Positions 1 through 9,176 are shown, counted from the stretch's first letter. The stretch is 64,000 bases of DNA from Bacteroidota bacterium (GCA_023450085.1 JAEXHI010000022.1:372001-436000); one strand, 5' to 3'. Numbers and translations are program-made. Notes: generated by a model not told the origin, from the letters alone.

Positions 1-1
1 A

Positions 2-1135
2 AAATATTTCAATGGACATTATGATTTGTCGGGCGCTATTGCCAACGGTTATTTGATGGAGCAATATTATCAAAACAACTTGTCTCTGTTCAACAACAAC
101 GAAACCTATATTCGACAAAATACCGATCCCGATTCTTACAACGGTAAAGAGAACACGCAAGCGGGTTATGTAATGGGTAAGTTAACTTTGAATAAGTTAG
201 ATATCATTACGGGTGTACGTTATGAGAACACAGGTTTCGAATACAATGGTAATATTGTAAGTTTTGATGATAAAGGCAATTATGTAGCCACTAGAAAGGT
301 AGCAGTTAACTCTTCTTTCAATGGTTTTTTTCCAAGTTTGAACTTGAAATATGCCCTTTCGCCAAGTACCAATTTAAGAGCTGCGGTAACCAAATCGTTA
401 TCTAGACCAGGTTATTACGACTTAGTGCCTTGGGAAGAAATTGAAACCCGTAGAAAACGTATGAAGAAAGGTAATCCTGATTTGGATCAGGCCACTTCGG
501 TAAACTACGATGTTCTATTTGAGCATTATTTGAAATCATTAGGCTTAATTTCTGGAGGAGTATTCTATAAAAACATTAGCAATTACATCTATGAAAGCAT
601 TTATACTCAACAAGGTGGTACCTACGATAAGTATCAGGTTACACAAACGGTAAACGGTGCTAATGCGCACGTATATGGTTTCGAATTAGCTTGGCAGCAA
701 CAACTTACCTTTTTGCCTGGTTTCTGGAATGGATTTGGTATCTATGCCAACTATACCCAAATACAATCTAAATTTAAAGTGCCTGGTATTGTAAGCGATC
801 GTACAGTTCGTTTGCCATCTATGCGTCCTAAAGTAGGTAATGCGTCTTTATCATATGAAAAATATGGTTTTTCAGGCCGTTTATCACTTAACTTTTATGA
901 TACCTATATCGACGAGTTGGCTGATGTTGAAGCAAATGACTTGATGGAAAAAGGTAGGGTACAGATAGATTTTTCTGCGTCTCAAAAGCTAAACAAACGC
1001 TTTACCATCTTCATGGGCATCAGCAATATCAATAATGCGCAAACCATTTTAGACTTTGGTGATGGCAGACCTAACGATCATAAATACTATTCTAGATGGG
1101 CTAATCTAGGTTTCAAATACAATCCATTTTATTAA
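2..1135 (+). CDS. TonB-dependent receptor, C-terminal part (5' end outside window)
   Basis: The reading frame is open from the first bases of the window, so the plug and the start lie upstream and this is a partial gene. What is visible is the second half of an outer-membrane beta-barrel: alternating aromatic and polar strands, the motif TKSLSRPGYYDLVPW typical of TonB-receptor barrels of Bacteroidota, and a C-terminal strand ending in NPFY with a terminal aromatic residue, as expected for insertion by the BAM complex. The family imports large or scarce substrates through the outer membrane using TonB energy. The phosphatase gene starts two bases after the stop, so the two are probably one transcript and the substrate may be a phosphate ester. 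The substrate itself cannot be read from the sequence. Confidence 0.88.
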   Translation, partial: KYFNGHYDLSGAIANGYLMEQYYQNNLSLFNNNETYIRQNTDPDSYNGKENTQAGYVMGKLTLNKLDIITGVRYENTGFEYNGNIVSFDDKGNYVATRKVAVNSSFNGFFPSLNLKYALSPSTNLRAAVTKSLSRPGYYDLVPWEEIETRRKRMKKGNPDLDQATSVNYDVLFEHYLKSLGLISGGVFYKNISNYIYESIYTQQGGTYDKYQVTQTVNGANAHVYGFELAWQQQLTFLPGFWNGFGIYANYTQIQSKFKVPGIVSDRTVRLPSMRPKVGNASLSYEKYGFSGRLSLNFYDTYIDELADVEANDLMEKGRVQIDFSASQKLNKRFTIFMGISNINNAQTILDFGDGRPNDHKYYSRWANLGFKYNPFY

Positions 1136-1137
1136 AT

Positions 1138-2424
1138 ATGAGAATGACTTTTAAGAAAAAGAGTTTCTTTTTGGCGGCACTAGCTTTAGTGCTGCCAGCT
1201 TTATCTAAAGCACAGGAGTTTAAAGCAGGCAAATTTCCAGATAGGATTATTCTGACATGGTCTGCCGATCCAAAAACAACACAATCGGTTACTTGGCGTA
1301 CCGACAGTACGGTGAACAAAAGCTTTGCTCAGGTTTTGGTAGAAGACAGCTCTCCAAAGTTGGATAAACCAGAAGCCAAAGAGTATAATGCTAAAACTGA
1401 AGCGCTCAAAGGAGCTGCCTATGAAACGGCCAATTATCATAGCGTTACTTTTGAAGGCTTAACTCCCAATAAAGTATATACTTACAGGGTAGGCGATGGT
1501 ACCAATTGGAGTGAATGGTTTCAATTTAAAACGGCACCAGAAAAAGAACAGCCTTTCTCCTTTATTTACTTGGGCGATGCGCAGAATGATATTCGTTCTA
1601 AATGGTCGAGGGTAATTAGAAAAGCTTTTGCTACCTATGGAGATGCTCGTTTCATTGTACATGCTGGAGATTTGATCAATCGCTCTAACAATGATAACGA
1701 ATGGGGCGAGTGGCATTTTGGAGGAGGTTTTATCAATGGTATGATTCCAAGTATTCCTTCCTCAGGAAACCATGAGTATTTCCGTGATGAGAAACGTACC
1801 TTAACGCTCGATCCACATTGGAGAGCACAGTACACCTTGCCTGAAAATGGACCAAAAGGATTAGAAGAATCGGTTTACTATGTGGATTATGCTAATGTGC
1901 GTATCATTTCACTAAACTCACAAATGATTGTGCTCGACTCGGCTTCGTTAAAAATACAGGCGCAATGGTTAGAGGAAGTATTGAAGAATAATCCGAAACG
2001 TTGGACCATGATTACTTATCATCATCCTATTTATTCGACCGCTAAAGGCAGAGACAATAAAGAGTTTAGAGAGCTTTTTAAGCCACTTTTTGACAAATAC
2101 CATGTAGACTTGTTAATGCAAGGACACGATCATACTTATAGTAGAGGACAGAATTTACCTACTGGAGTATCAGGAAAAGTTGGTGGACCAATGTATGTGG
2201 TTTCTGTAGCCGGACCAAAAATGTACAAGGTAGATGTTAATCCGAAATGGATGGATGTTTTTGCCGAAAATACACAGTTGTTTCAGATCATTAATGTGGA
2301 TGGCGAGAACCTAACCTATACTGCTTACAAAGCATCTGGGGAAGTTTTTGATAGCTTTAAGTTGAAAAAAGCCAGTAAGGATAAAGCAGCGGTATTTACT
2401 GATTTGAATAAGCAAAAGAAGTAA
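1138..2424 (+). CDS. purple-acid-phosphatase-like metallophosphoesterase, exported
   Basis: A 428-residue protein with a signal peptide (residues 1-26, cleavage after SKAQ), an FN3-like N-terminal domain (about 30-135, ending in the strand pattern VYTYRVGDG) and a calcineurin-type phosphoesterase domain. The metal-binding motifs are in order: GDAQ (Asp147), GDL (Asp178), GNHE (Asn211, His212), YHH (295-296) and GHDH (His330, His332). This architecture hydrolyses phosphate monoesters in the periplasm or at the cell surface. True purple acid phosphatases carry a tyrosine three residues after the second Asp. Here that position is Asn181, so the purple Fe(III)-tyrosinate centre is probably absent. 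It follows the TonB receptor by two bases, consistent with hydrolysis coupled to uptake. Confidence 0.88.
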   Translation: MRMTFKKKSFFLAALALVLPALSKAQEFKAGKFPDRIILTWSADPKTTQSVTWRTDSTVNKSFAQVLVEDSSPKLDKPEAKEYNAKTEALKGAAYETANYHSVTFEGLTPNKVYTYRVGDGTNWSEWFQFKTAPEKEQPFSFIYLGDAQNDIRSKWSRVIRKAFATYGDARFIVHAGDLINRSNNDNEWGEWHFGGGFINGMIPSIPSSGNHEYFRDEKRTLTLDPHWRAQYTLPENGPKGLEESVYYVDYANVRIISLNSQMIVLDSASLKIQAQWLEEVLKNNPKRWTMITYHHPIYSTAKGRDNKEFRELFKPLFDKYHVDLLMQGHDHTYSRGQNLPTGVSGKVGGPMYVVSVAGPKMYKVDVNPKWMDVFAENTQLFQIINVDGENLTYTAYKASGEVFDSFKLKKASKDKAAVFTDLNKQKK

Positions 2425-2461
2425 AAATAAGTCGTTGAGTCTTATCTATCACTTAATAATG

Positions 2462-2572
2462 AGATTGCTTCGTGCCTCGCAATGACGCTTTTATTATCGT
2501 TTCTTATTAGCTGTTACTACCGTTTACTCCATTGTTGTACCTATGGTGTTATTGCGAGGTACGAAGCAATCT
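2462..2572. repeat. intergenic inverted repeat (25-bp arms)
   Basis: Two arms, 2462-2486 and 2548-2572, are near-perfect reverse complements (about two mismatches) around a 61-bp loop. The arm core is TTGCTTCGTGCCTCGCAATG. The element fills most of the gap between the phosphatase gene and the next small gene. A related arm (GAGATTCCTCGTACCTCGGA) occurs at 47405-47424 and another at 55652-55678, so this is a dispersed family. There is no open reading frame inside. Confidence 0.75.
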
Positions 2573-2625
2573 TAAAGCGATGAAACCATTACATAACAAT
2601 CCTACCTATTTTAAAACATCTTAAT

Positions 2626-2871
2626 ATGAAAGCCATTAATAAACAGGAACATCAAACCGTGCTTTACGCCCTTAAGCAAATGGAAAGCTTGTTAGGTGAT
2701 GGAAGGGATGGTGCTGTTCAAAATGCTAAGACTTTGGCTAAATTATACCAACGCTACCAAACCTTATTGGCCGATCTTTCTGTTTGTATTAACGAATATG
2801 AAACCTTACAACATCAGCTGCGGGTGAAGGTTTTGGGGCCAGCCTTAAGGAAAGCTAAGAGAATGGGATAG
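2626..2871 (+). CDS. small helical protein of unknown function
   Basis: An 81-residue protein that I do not recognise. It begins MKAINKQEHQTVLYALKQME and is predicted by eye to be almost wholly alpha-helical, with no signal peptide, membrane segment or cysteine pair and a basic C-terminus (LRKAKRMG). The start is the only reasonable ATG and codon use matches neighbouring genes. It is separated from the phosphatase by a repeat element and converges on the GNAT gene, so it is probably a single-gene unit. It could be a small regulatory or structural protein; no function is proposed. Confidence 0.55.
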   Translation: MKAINKQEHQTVLYALKQMESLLGDGRDGAVQNAKTLAKLYQRYQTLLADLSVCINEYETLQHQLRVKVLGPALRKAKRMG

Positions 2872-2910
2872 ATGATATTCAGGAGAGATTTGATTGATAG
2901 CAATTAGGCT

Positions 2911-3417
2911 TCATTTTCTGATTTCATAAATAACCCCTTCCTTCCCGTCAAAATCAAAGTTTTCTTTAAATGTCATTCCCAGTTTTTCGAGCACTTTAAT
3001 CGAGGCGGTATTTGCTGCCATGGCCCGTCCTACGATCCTTGTGATATTTAGCTCTTCAAAGCCGTGTTCAAGGCATTTTTTTGCGGTCTCTGTGGCAAAA
3101 CCTTGGTTCCAATAGGCCTTAAAAAATCTGAAGCCAATATCATATTCATCTTTTTCTGGGCTATATTTTAGTCCGCACCAACCTATAAACTCTTGATTTA
3201 CTCGGTGTATCACCGCTAGTCTGCCCACGCCAAATTGTTCGTAGGGATGGTAGTTGGTCAAAAAAGCGCTAGCCTCTTCAACAGAATCAAAAGCAACATC
3301 CCCAGTGAATTGTAATACCTCTGGGTCAAGATTAAGTCGGTAAAAGCCATTCGCATCTTCAATACTTAATTGACGTAAAAAAGTTCTAGTAGTCTCTAAA
3401 CTGATGGGTGCTTTCAT
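2911..3417 (-). CDS. GNAT N-acetyltransferase, RimJ/RimL type
   Basis: A 168-residue single-domain acetyltransferase. The opening TTRTFLRQLSIEDANGFYRL is the beta1/alpha1 signature of RimJ/RimL-like GNATs. The acetyl-CoA loop is YWNQGFATETAK, and the C-terminal motif NTASIKVLEKLGM is also typical of the subfamily, which acetylates N-termini of ribosomal proteins or small amines. The length matches the family. Nothing in the neighbourhood indicates the substrate. The gene stands alone, converging with the small gene before it and divergent from the hybrid kinase. Confidence 0.9.
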   Translation of the reverse strand: MKAPISLETTRTFLRQLSIEDANGFYRLNLDPEVLQFTGDVAFDSVEEASAFLTNYHPYEQFGVGRLAVIHRVNQEFIGWCGLKYSPEKDEYDIGFRFFKAYWNQGFATETAKKCLEHGFEELNITRIVGRAMAANTASIKVLEKLGMTFKENFDFDGKEGVIYEIRK

Positions 3418-3557
3418 TTAGTGCATTTAAAATCACCTACAATTTGCAAATTAAGATGAATAAAGCCAATTTTTCGTAGTCATTAATAGCGTATTCCTTT
3501 AACGGTCAGGTTACCTAAAGTTAATGATGTCTTAGCATTGACTGTTTACTTTTGGCG

Positions 3558-6320
3558 GTGCGCATCAACAACATACTCAAATCTTTTAGAACTAGGCTGC
3601 TCCTAAGCTTTTTCTCTTTCATATTAGTGATTTTAGGCTGGGTTTCCATTTATTTTGTGATGGATAATAAGCAGCAACGAATCAAGGTTTTTTCAGAAAA
3701 ATTATCCCAATTACAATTGCGTTATTTGGAGAGTGTTAATTACCTACAGCAATTTATGCTGAAAGGATATCACGAACCTAGTTTTTACGATAAGGGCAAA
3801 CAGAAAGATATCGATAGCTTCCTTTACATTCAATCGAGGATTAATATTGGGGTGAAGTCGCTAAATAACGAAGCCGCTCATATTGGTCTTGATGTTTCTG
3901 AGGCACTGGATAGTTTGTTATTGGCCAATAAACAAACCGTTAAACAAGGTAAACAATTGAAATTTCTTTATTACCAGCGAGGTTTTCAAGATAAGGGATT
4001 AGAAGGACGTATGAGAGATTTTGCGCATCAGTTGGAGCGTTCTCAGGTAGTGCCTAAAATAGATTTGTTGCAGTTAAGGAGACACGAGAAAGACTATATG
4101 CTGCGTGGCCATCCTGAAATTGTTCAGTCATTTGCGTTACAGTTAGCACAAACACTAAATCGTTTGCCTAAAAATGATCCAGTTTTTCATATCCTCCAAG
4201 AATATGGCAAATGTTTTATTCAATTGGTGAACTATTCCGAAAAATTAGGAGTACAAAGAACTAAAGGAGTAATCCCCGAAACTTTAAAAGGAATTAAGGA
4301 TTTTGGAGTGCTGTATGCTAAAACAGGTACGCTAGCGACTAAAAAGATAGATGAACTTAAAGCCAGGTTTAATATCCTTATCATTATACTTTCGGCCATT
4401 TCGGTGATGGTAATCTTGTTGTTAAGTTGGGTGCTGTCTAAATATTTAACAAGAGATATCAAAGTACTGAATAAACGTTTGTCGGATTTTATTTATTCTG
4501 ATTTTCAGGGAATAAAGGAAAAGGAAATTGAGCGTAGTTTTATTCCTAGAAGCACTGAACTTGAACATTTGTTTAGGGATTTTTCCCTGTTGAAAACCAC
4601 CATGCGCAATTATGTTTATCGGTTGCAACAGCGTGGTGAGCAATTGGAAGTCCAGTCAAGCAAGCTTCAGGAGCTAAATGAAGAACTGCAGGTACAATCT
4701 GAAGAATTGATTGCGCAATCGGAAGAGTTACGGGTACAACAGGCACAAGAACATGCTTTAAGGGAAGAAGCAGAACGGGCAAATCAGGCTAAAAGCGTTT
4801 TCTTAGCTACCATGAGCCATGAAATAAGGACGCCTTTAAATGGGGTGCTTGGTATGGCGGCATTATTGCACGAAACCGTGCTGAATACAGAACAGGCAGA
4901 GTATGTAGAAACAATTAGGAGCAGTGGAGAAACGCTACTTAATGTGATCAATGATATTCTAGATTTCTCTAAGATTGAGTCGGGGAAAATGGAGCTGGAT
5001 CCACACGATTTTGATTTAAGGCACAATGTGGAAGAAGTAATGGATCTTTTTGCAGGAAAAGCCGCTTTAAACGGTCTGGACTTGGTGTACCAGCTGGCTA
5101 GCGAAATTCCTTTACAGCTTAGTGCTGATAGCCTTCGTTTAAAACAAGTATTGATAAATCTGGTGGGTAATGCGCTGAAATTTACCCATAGAGGTGAAGT
5201 TTTTTTAGATGTAAAACTGCATAATTTTGAGCTTGGGCAACCTATGGAGTTGTTGTTTGAGGTTAGAGATACAGGTATTGGTATTGCCAAGCATCAAGTA
5301 GAAGGATTGTTTGAAGCATTTAATCAAGTAGATTCGTCTACCACCCGAAAATATGGCGGAACTGGATTGGGCTTAGCCATTAGTGCCAGATTGGTTGAAT
5401 TAATGGGTGGCAATATTTGGGTGGAAAGTGAACTCAATGAAGGGACCTCTTTCTTTTTTACCATTAAAGCTACGGCTGCGCAGCAACAATTGCGACACCA
5501 TGCCCGCTGTATGATGACGGGACAAGAGGGTAAGCATATTTTAGTGGTAGATGATCACCATACCAATAGAAGGATATTACAGGTGCAATTGCAGAACTGG
5601 CAATTATTGTCTACCATGGCCTCATCTGGTGCCGAAGCTTTAGATTTATTGGAGGAAAAGGGATTTGACCTGATCATTACCGATATGCAAATGCCTAAAA
5701 TGGACGGCGTGGAATTTGCTTCATTGGTAAGAGAAAAAAATGCTATTCTGCCCATTATCCTTTTAAGTTCCATTGGCGACGAAACCAGAAGTAAATACCC
5801 GCATCTCTTTTCGGCAGTATTAACTAAGCCAGTAAAGCAAGAATACCTTTGTCGTGCCATACAAATGGGGTTACAACAAGTTTCGGAAGTATTACAGGTT
5901 GAGCCGGCAAAGAATGTTTTGATGAATGATCAGTTTGCCATTTCAAACCCGCTCCAAATTCTCATTGCAGAAGATAACCTGATCAATCAGAAGCTGATTG
6001 TTAAGATTTTGGTAAAGTTAGGTTACATGCCACAAATTGCCCAAAATGGTTTGGAGGTGCTTACACTTATGGAAAATATAGATTTTGATCTGATTTTGAT
6101 GGATGTGCAAATGCCAGAAATGGATGGCTTGGAAGCTACAAAGGTTATTAGGAAATTGGATACCCCACAGCCAACTATTGTGGCAATGACAGCAAATGCG
6201 ATGGCAGAAGATAAAGAGAAATGTATTACGGCCGGAATGAACGATTATCTTTCTAAACCATTACATATTCCCTTGCTAATGGAGGTTTTGACAAAAACAG
6301 CACAGGATCGAAGAAAATAA
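3558..6320 (+). CDS. hybrid sensor histidine kinase with two receiver domains
   Basis: About 920 residues (numbers below count from an in-frame TTG at 3552; GTG 3558 is preferred but uncertain, and no ATG precedes the membrane helix). Layout: TM1 about 18-36, a helical periplasmic sensor 37-272 containing LRRHEKDYMLRGHPE (reminiscent of HBM-type helical sensors), TM2 274-296, a coiled coil 355-412, HisKA with SHEIRTPLNGVLGM (His423), and HATPase with N540, DTGIGI and GGTGLGLAIS. Two receiver domains follow: REC1 with Asp711 (ITDMQMPKMDG) and REC2 with Asp851 (LMDVQMPEMDG). All catalytic residues are present. There is no histidine phosphotransfer domain or DNA-binding output, so phosphate probably passes to a separate protein. 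It is convergent with the LysR gene, six bases away. Confidence 0.92.
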   Translation: MRINNILKSFRTRLLLSFFSFILVILGWVSIYFVMDNKQQRIKVFSEKLSQLQLRYLESVNYLQQFMLKGYHEPSFYDKGKQKDIDSFLYIQSRINIGVKSLNNEAAHIGLDVSEALDSLLLANKQTVKQGKQLKFLYYQRGFQDKGLEGRMRDFAHQLERSQVVPKIDLLQLRRHEKDYMLRGHPEIVQSFALQLAQTLNRLPKNDPVFHILQEYGKCFIQLVNYSEKLGVQRTKGVIPETLKGIKDFGVLYAKTGTLATKKIDELKARFNILIIILSAISVMVILLLSWVLSKYLTRDIKVLNKRLSDFIYSDFQGIKEKEIERSFIPRSTELEHLFRDFSLLKTTMRNYVYRLQQRGEQLEVQSSKLQELNEELQVQSEELIAQSEELRVQQAQEHALREEAERANQAKSVFLATMSHEIRTPLNGVLGMAALLHETVLNTEQAEYVETIRSSGETLLNVINDILDFSKIESGKMELDPHDFDLRHNVEEVMDLFAGKAALNGLDLVYQLASEIPLQLSADSLRLKQVLINLVGNALKFTHRGEVFLDVKLHNFELGQPMELLFEVRDTGIGIAKHQVEGLFEAFNQVDSSTTRKYGGTGLGLAISARLVELMGGNIWVESELNEGTSFFFTIKATAAQQQLRHHARCMMTGQEGKHILVVDDHHTNRRILQVQLQNWQLLSTMASSGAEALDLLEEKGFDLIITDMQMPKMDGVEFASLVREKNAILPIILLSSIGDETRSKYPHLFSAVLTKPVKQEYLCRAIQMGLQQVSEVLQVEPAKNVLMNDQFAISNPLQILIAEDNLINQKLIVKILVKLGYMPQIAQNGLEVLTLMENIDFDLILMDVQMPEMDGLEATKVIRKLDTPQPTIVAMTANAMAEDKEKCITAGMNDYLSKPLHIPLLMEVLTKTAQDRRK

Positions 6321-6325
6321 AAGCG

Positions 6326-7210
6326 TTAGGAGTTTTTTTGTAAATCTTGCTGTAAAATCAGCTTTAACACATTTGATAGGGTAGGATTATGGTCATCAGC
6401 TCGCCAGTTAAGGTATAAATCAGTTTTAAAAGATAGTTTAATGAACCTCAAGCCAGGGCTATCGTGGTATTGATAGGAATCAGGCAGGATAGCAATACCA
6501 AGTCCTTTTCTTACTAAGGCAATAATAATAGAGCCAAACTCAGAATGAAGGTAAACATCGGGCACAAAATCAAAAGTGCTAAATAACTGCTGGATAATAT
6601 GACCGTAGCTACTTCCTTCATCGATAGTTGGTAGGATGAATTTTTGTTGGGATAGGGTTTCCGTAGATAAGTCATCGATGCTTTGAAAGGGATGGTTTTC
6701 TGGAACTACCAAAGCTAAGTGATCGGTATAGACTTTCTTTGATTTAATGCCAGGTAGGCCATTAACATCTCTCGTAATGATCAGGTCAATTTTATAGTTC
6801 TTTAAAAATTCTTGTTGGTTTTCGTATAAAACCTGAACCAGTTCTATCTGTAATTTTGGATATTCTTGAGCAATGAGTGCTAAAATCTCGGGCATAATGG
6901 ATGCCGAAATGGAGTCGGGGTAGGCCATTCTAATGGTGCCACTTTCTCCTAAATGGATCTGTTTGGCAAATTGATGGATAAACTCAATCTCGTTGATTTC
7001 TACTTCCCATTTATCTTTCAAAAAGCGTCCTGCTGGGGTAAGCTTTACATTACGTTTGTTGCGCTCAAATAATAAAATCCCCAATTCACTTTCTAGCGAT
7101 TGGATTTGACGGGTAAGCGCAGATTGTGTGATATTCATCTTTGCCGCTGTATTCCAATAGTGGAGTTCACGTGATAAAGCTAAGAAATACTTGATTTGCT
7201 GTAAGTCCAT
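6326..7210 (-). CDS. LysR-family transcriptional regulator
   Basis: A 294-residue protein with the family's usual length and layout. The N-terminal winged helix-turn-helix (residues 1-60) contains AAKMNITQSALTRQIQSLE and LFERNKRNVKLTPAGRFL. A periplasmic-binding-protein-like effector domain follows from about 90. LysR regulators typically control a divergent gene and themselves. Here the divergent genes are two GNAT acetyltransferases and an EamA exporter, so a small amine or amino-acid effector is plausible but not shown. A TAATGCA inverted repeat lies immediately upstream of its start codon. Confidence 0.93.
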   Translation of the reverse strand: MDLQQIKYFLALSRELHYWNTAAKMNITQSALTRQIQSLESELGILLFERNKRNVKLTPAGRFLKDKWEVEINEIEFIHQFAKQIHLGESGTIRMAYPDSISASIMPEILALIAQEYPKLQIELVQVLYENQQEFLKNYKIDLIITRDVNGLPGIKSKKVYTDHLALVVPENHPFQSIDDLSTETLSQQKFILPTIDEGSSYGHIIQQLFSTFDFVPDVYLHSEFGSIIIALVRKGLGIAILPDSYQYHDSPGLRFIKLSFKTDLYLNWRADDHNPTLSNVLKLILQQDLQKNS

Positions 7211-7229
7211 TAATGCAATATATGCATTA
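7211..7229. promoter_or_regulatory. candidate LysR operator
   Basis: A 19-bp element with 7-bp arms TAATGCA (7211-7217) and TGCATTA (7223-7229) around a 5-bp centre. It contains the T-N11-A spacing typical of LysR boxes (T7214 to A7226). It abuts the start codon of the LysR gene and sits in the 72-bp divergent region, so it fits autorepression plus control of the GNAT genes. A half-site-like TTGCAT recurs at 7253-7258. Assignment rests on position and symmetry only. Confidence 0.5.
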
Positions 7230-7282
7230 GTAAATGAAAAAATAGTATTTTATTGCATTTGTTAGTGGTGTAGATTTGTATC

Positions 7283-7831
7283 ATGGAAAATATAATCATC
7301 AGGCCTATAAACCTCAGTGACGTCAATGCACTTCAATATATTGGTAGAGAAACGTTTTTAGAGGCCTTCGCCGAGATCAATACGGAAGAGAATATGCGTA
7401 AGTACTTGGAAGAAAGCTTTTCAATAATGCAATTGGAAAAAGAACTGAGCAATCCATTATCGCCATTTTATTTTGCTGAGCTAAACAATGAAGTAATTGG
7501 TTATTTAAAGCTCAATACAGGTGAGGCACAAAAAGAGAATGCTCATGAAAATGCACTCGAAATAGAGAGAATTTATGTGCTGCGAGCATATCATGGTAAA
7601 AAAGTGGGGCAATTGCTTTACCAAAAAGCTATTGAGGTGGCACAACAAATGGAAGTGGACCATGTGTGGTTAGGTGTATGGGAGAAAAATTTTAGAGCCA
7701 TGAGCTTTTACAAAAAGAATGGATTTGTAGCTTTTGATGAACATGTCTTTGTACTGGGTGATGATTGTCAAACTGACATCATGATGAAATTAAACCTTAA
7801 GGTGAAACAGGATGAATCAATAGGGCAATGA
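7283..7831 (+). CDS. GNAT N-acetyltransferase
   Basis: A 182-residue acetyltransferase. IIRPINLSDVNALQYIGRET is the N-terminal GNAT strand-helix, YVLRAYHGKKVGQLLYQKA is the acetyl-CoA-binding motif A, and MSFYKKNGFVAF is motif B. The overall pattern resembles PaiA/diamine-type GNATs, but substrate specificity cannot be assigned. It overlaps the next GNAT by four bases (ATGA), implying translational coupling, and lies divergent to the LysR gene that may control it. A TAGATTTG element at 7271-7278 resembles a Bacteroidota -7 box but is only four bases from the ATG. Confidence 0.9.
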   Translation: MENIIIRPINLSDVNALQYIGRETFLEAFAEINTEENMRKYLEESFSIMQLEKELSNPLSPFYFAELNNEVIGYLKLNTGEAQKENAHENALEIERIYVLRAYHGKKVGQLLYQKAIEVAQQMEVDHVWLGVWEKNFRAMSFYKKNGFVAFDEHVFVLGDDCQTDIMMKLNLKVKQDESIGQ

Positions 7832-8283
7832 GCATAGAAATTCGTAAAGCAAAAGAAACAGATAGTGATAAGATCTGGGTTTTAATGGAGAAATTGGCGG
7901 TGTTCGAAAAGTATATCGACACTTTTGCCATTACCCCTGAAATTGTAAGGGAAAAAGGTTTCCGTAAAACTCCGCCCGATTTTTATTGTCTTTTAGCTTC
8001 TGATCAAGATAGGATAGCCGGTATTCTGGTGTATTACTTTTTGCCTTATACTGCCCAAAACTGTCCCGCCATTTATATGAAGGAACTTTATGTAGAGGAA
8101 GATTATCGCGGTAGGCAAATTGGCGAACAACTGATGGATGCTTTAAAAGAAGAAGCAAAATTGCACGGTTGCAAACAAATAAAATGGACCGTTGCGCCTT
8201 GGAATGAAGGTGGGCAAAGGTTTTATGAGAGGCTAGGGGCTAATCAAAACAATGATTGGCTGAACTATGAATTGAATTTATAA
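7828..8283 (+). CDS. GNAT N-acetyltransferase (spermidine/diamine-type)
   Basis: A 151-residue single-domain GNAT with MSIEIRKAKETDSDKIWVLM at the N-terminus, motif A LYVEEDYRGRQIGEQLMDAL, the following KWTVAPWNEGGQRFYERLGA, and a C-terminal tyrosine-rich strand. The pattern is close to bacterial relatives of spermidine/spermine and thialysine acetyltransferases, which acetylate small amines; that specificity is inference. Its ATG overlaps the stop of the preceding GNAT, and the EamA exporter starts 17 bases downstream, so the three form an operon of modification plus export genes. Confidence 0.88.
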   Translation: MSIEIRKAKETDSDKIWVLMEKLAVFEKYIDTFAITPEIVREKGFRKTPPDFYCLLASDQDRIAGILVYYFLPYTAQNCPAIYMKELYVEEDYRGRQIGEQLMDALKEEAKLHGCKQIKWTVAPWNEGGQRFYERLGANQNNDWLNYELNL

Positions 8284-8300
8284 ATGGAACACTAAAGAAA

Positions 8301-9176
8301 ATGGAAAAGAAAAACGTATTACTGGTGTTGCTGATTTTGGGGACTGCTTTTTGGGGCATTTCATTTTCTGTAACCAAATTGGCTATGGGAAGTGAATCGA
8401 CCACTACCTTTCTTTTCTATCGTTTTTTAATGGCAACCTTGGTGCTGTCTGTTATTTTTTGGAAGCATTTGCTGAAGACGGATTTGGTCGCTATTAAAAC
8501 GGGAGCAATGTTAGCCATTCCTTTGTTTTTGGGAATCCAATTACAAACATTGGGTATTCAAAATACCAATGCTTCGCAATGTGCTTTTATTGCCGGAACT
8601 AGTGTAGTCATTGTACCCTTGTTTAAGTTAATGCTTTATAAAAAAGCAGCACCTTTTAAAATATGGATTGCTGCTATGGTAGCACTTATCGGATTGTTCG
8701 TGATTTCTGTAAATGGGCAATTAAGCATTGGAACTGGCGATTTGTATACAATTGCAGGAGCATTTTGCTTTGCTGCTTATCTTATTTTGGTGGAGCAGCA
8801 AGCCTCTAAAAAGAGCCTGATCCCTACTATCATTCCTATGTTTGCCACCTGTGCATTGTTAACCTTTGGTTTAGCTTTAAGTGACCACCAAGCAAATTGG
8901 TTTCCAGAAAGTAATACGTTTTGGATAGGTATTGTTTTTTGTGGGCTGTTTTCTACAGCTTATATGTATTCCATTTCCAATATTGCCCAGCGGTACATTA
9001 GTGCTGAACGTGTAGCAGTTATTTATCTTTTTGAACCTGTATTTGGGGCTATAGCAGCATTCTTTATTTTGGACGAATATCTTACTTGGCGTTTACTTTT
9101 AGGTGGGGCACTTATTTTTGTGGCCACTTTAATTTCTGAAGTGAATTTTAAAAAGAAGTCTTTGCAAACCTCGTAG
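8301..9176 (+). CDS. EamA/DMT-superfamily permease
   Basis: A 291-residue integral membrane protein with about ten hydrophobic helices in two EamA repeats. The first runs from the N-terminal GTAFWGISFSVTKLAMGSES to about 140; the second, starting near IGTGDLYTIAGAFCFAAYLI, ends with the family motif SAERVAVIYLFEPVFGAIAA. The family exports amino acids and other small metabolites. It closes the GNAT operon, so it may export the acetylated product or a related amine (inference). The last three codons and the TAG stop are formed by an intergenic palindrome (9166-9199), so the native C-terminus may have been altered by insertion of that element. Confidence 0.9.
   Translation: MEKKNVLLVLLILGTAFWGISFSVTKLAMGSESTTTFLFYRFLMATLVLSVIFWKHLLKTDLVAIKTGAMLAIPLFLGIQLQTLGIQNTNASQCAFIAGTSVVIVPLFKLMLYKKAAPFKIWIAAMVALIGLFVISVNGQLSIGTGDLYTIAGAFCFAAYLILVEQQASKKSLIPTIIPMFATCALLTFGLALSDHQANWFPESNTFWIGIVFCGLFSTAYMYSISNIAQRYISAERVAVIYLFEPVFGAIAAFFILDEYLTWRLLLGGALIFVATLISEVNFKKKSLQTS

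Noticed and set aside
3547..3554. TACTTTTG as the promoter of the hybrid kinase
   Set aside because: It matches the -7 consensus but is only three bases from the likely GTG start and has no -33 partner at 17-20 bases; it is probably chance, or the transcript is leaderless.
7930..8160. Minus-strand frame inside the second GNAT gene
   Set aside because: It is a shadow of a well-supported acetyltransferase; the same applies to the other antisense frames within the long genes.
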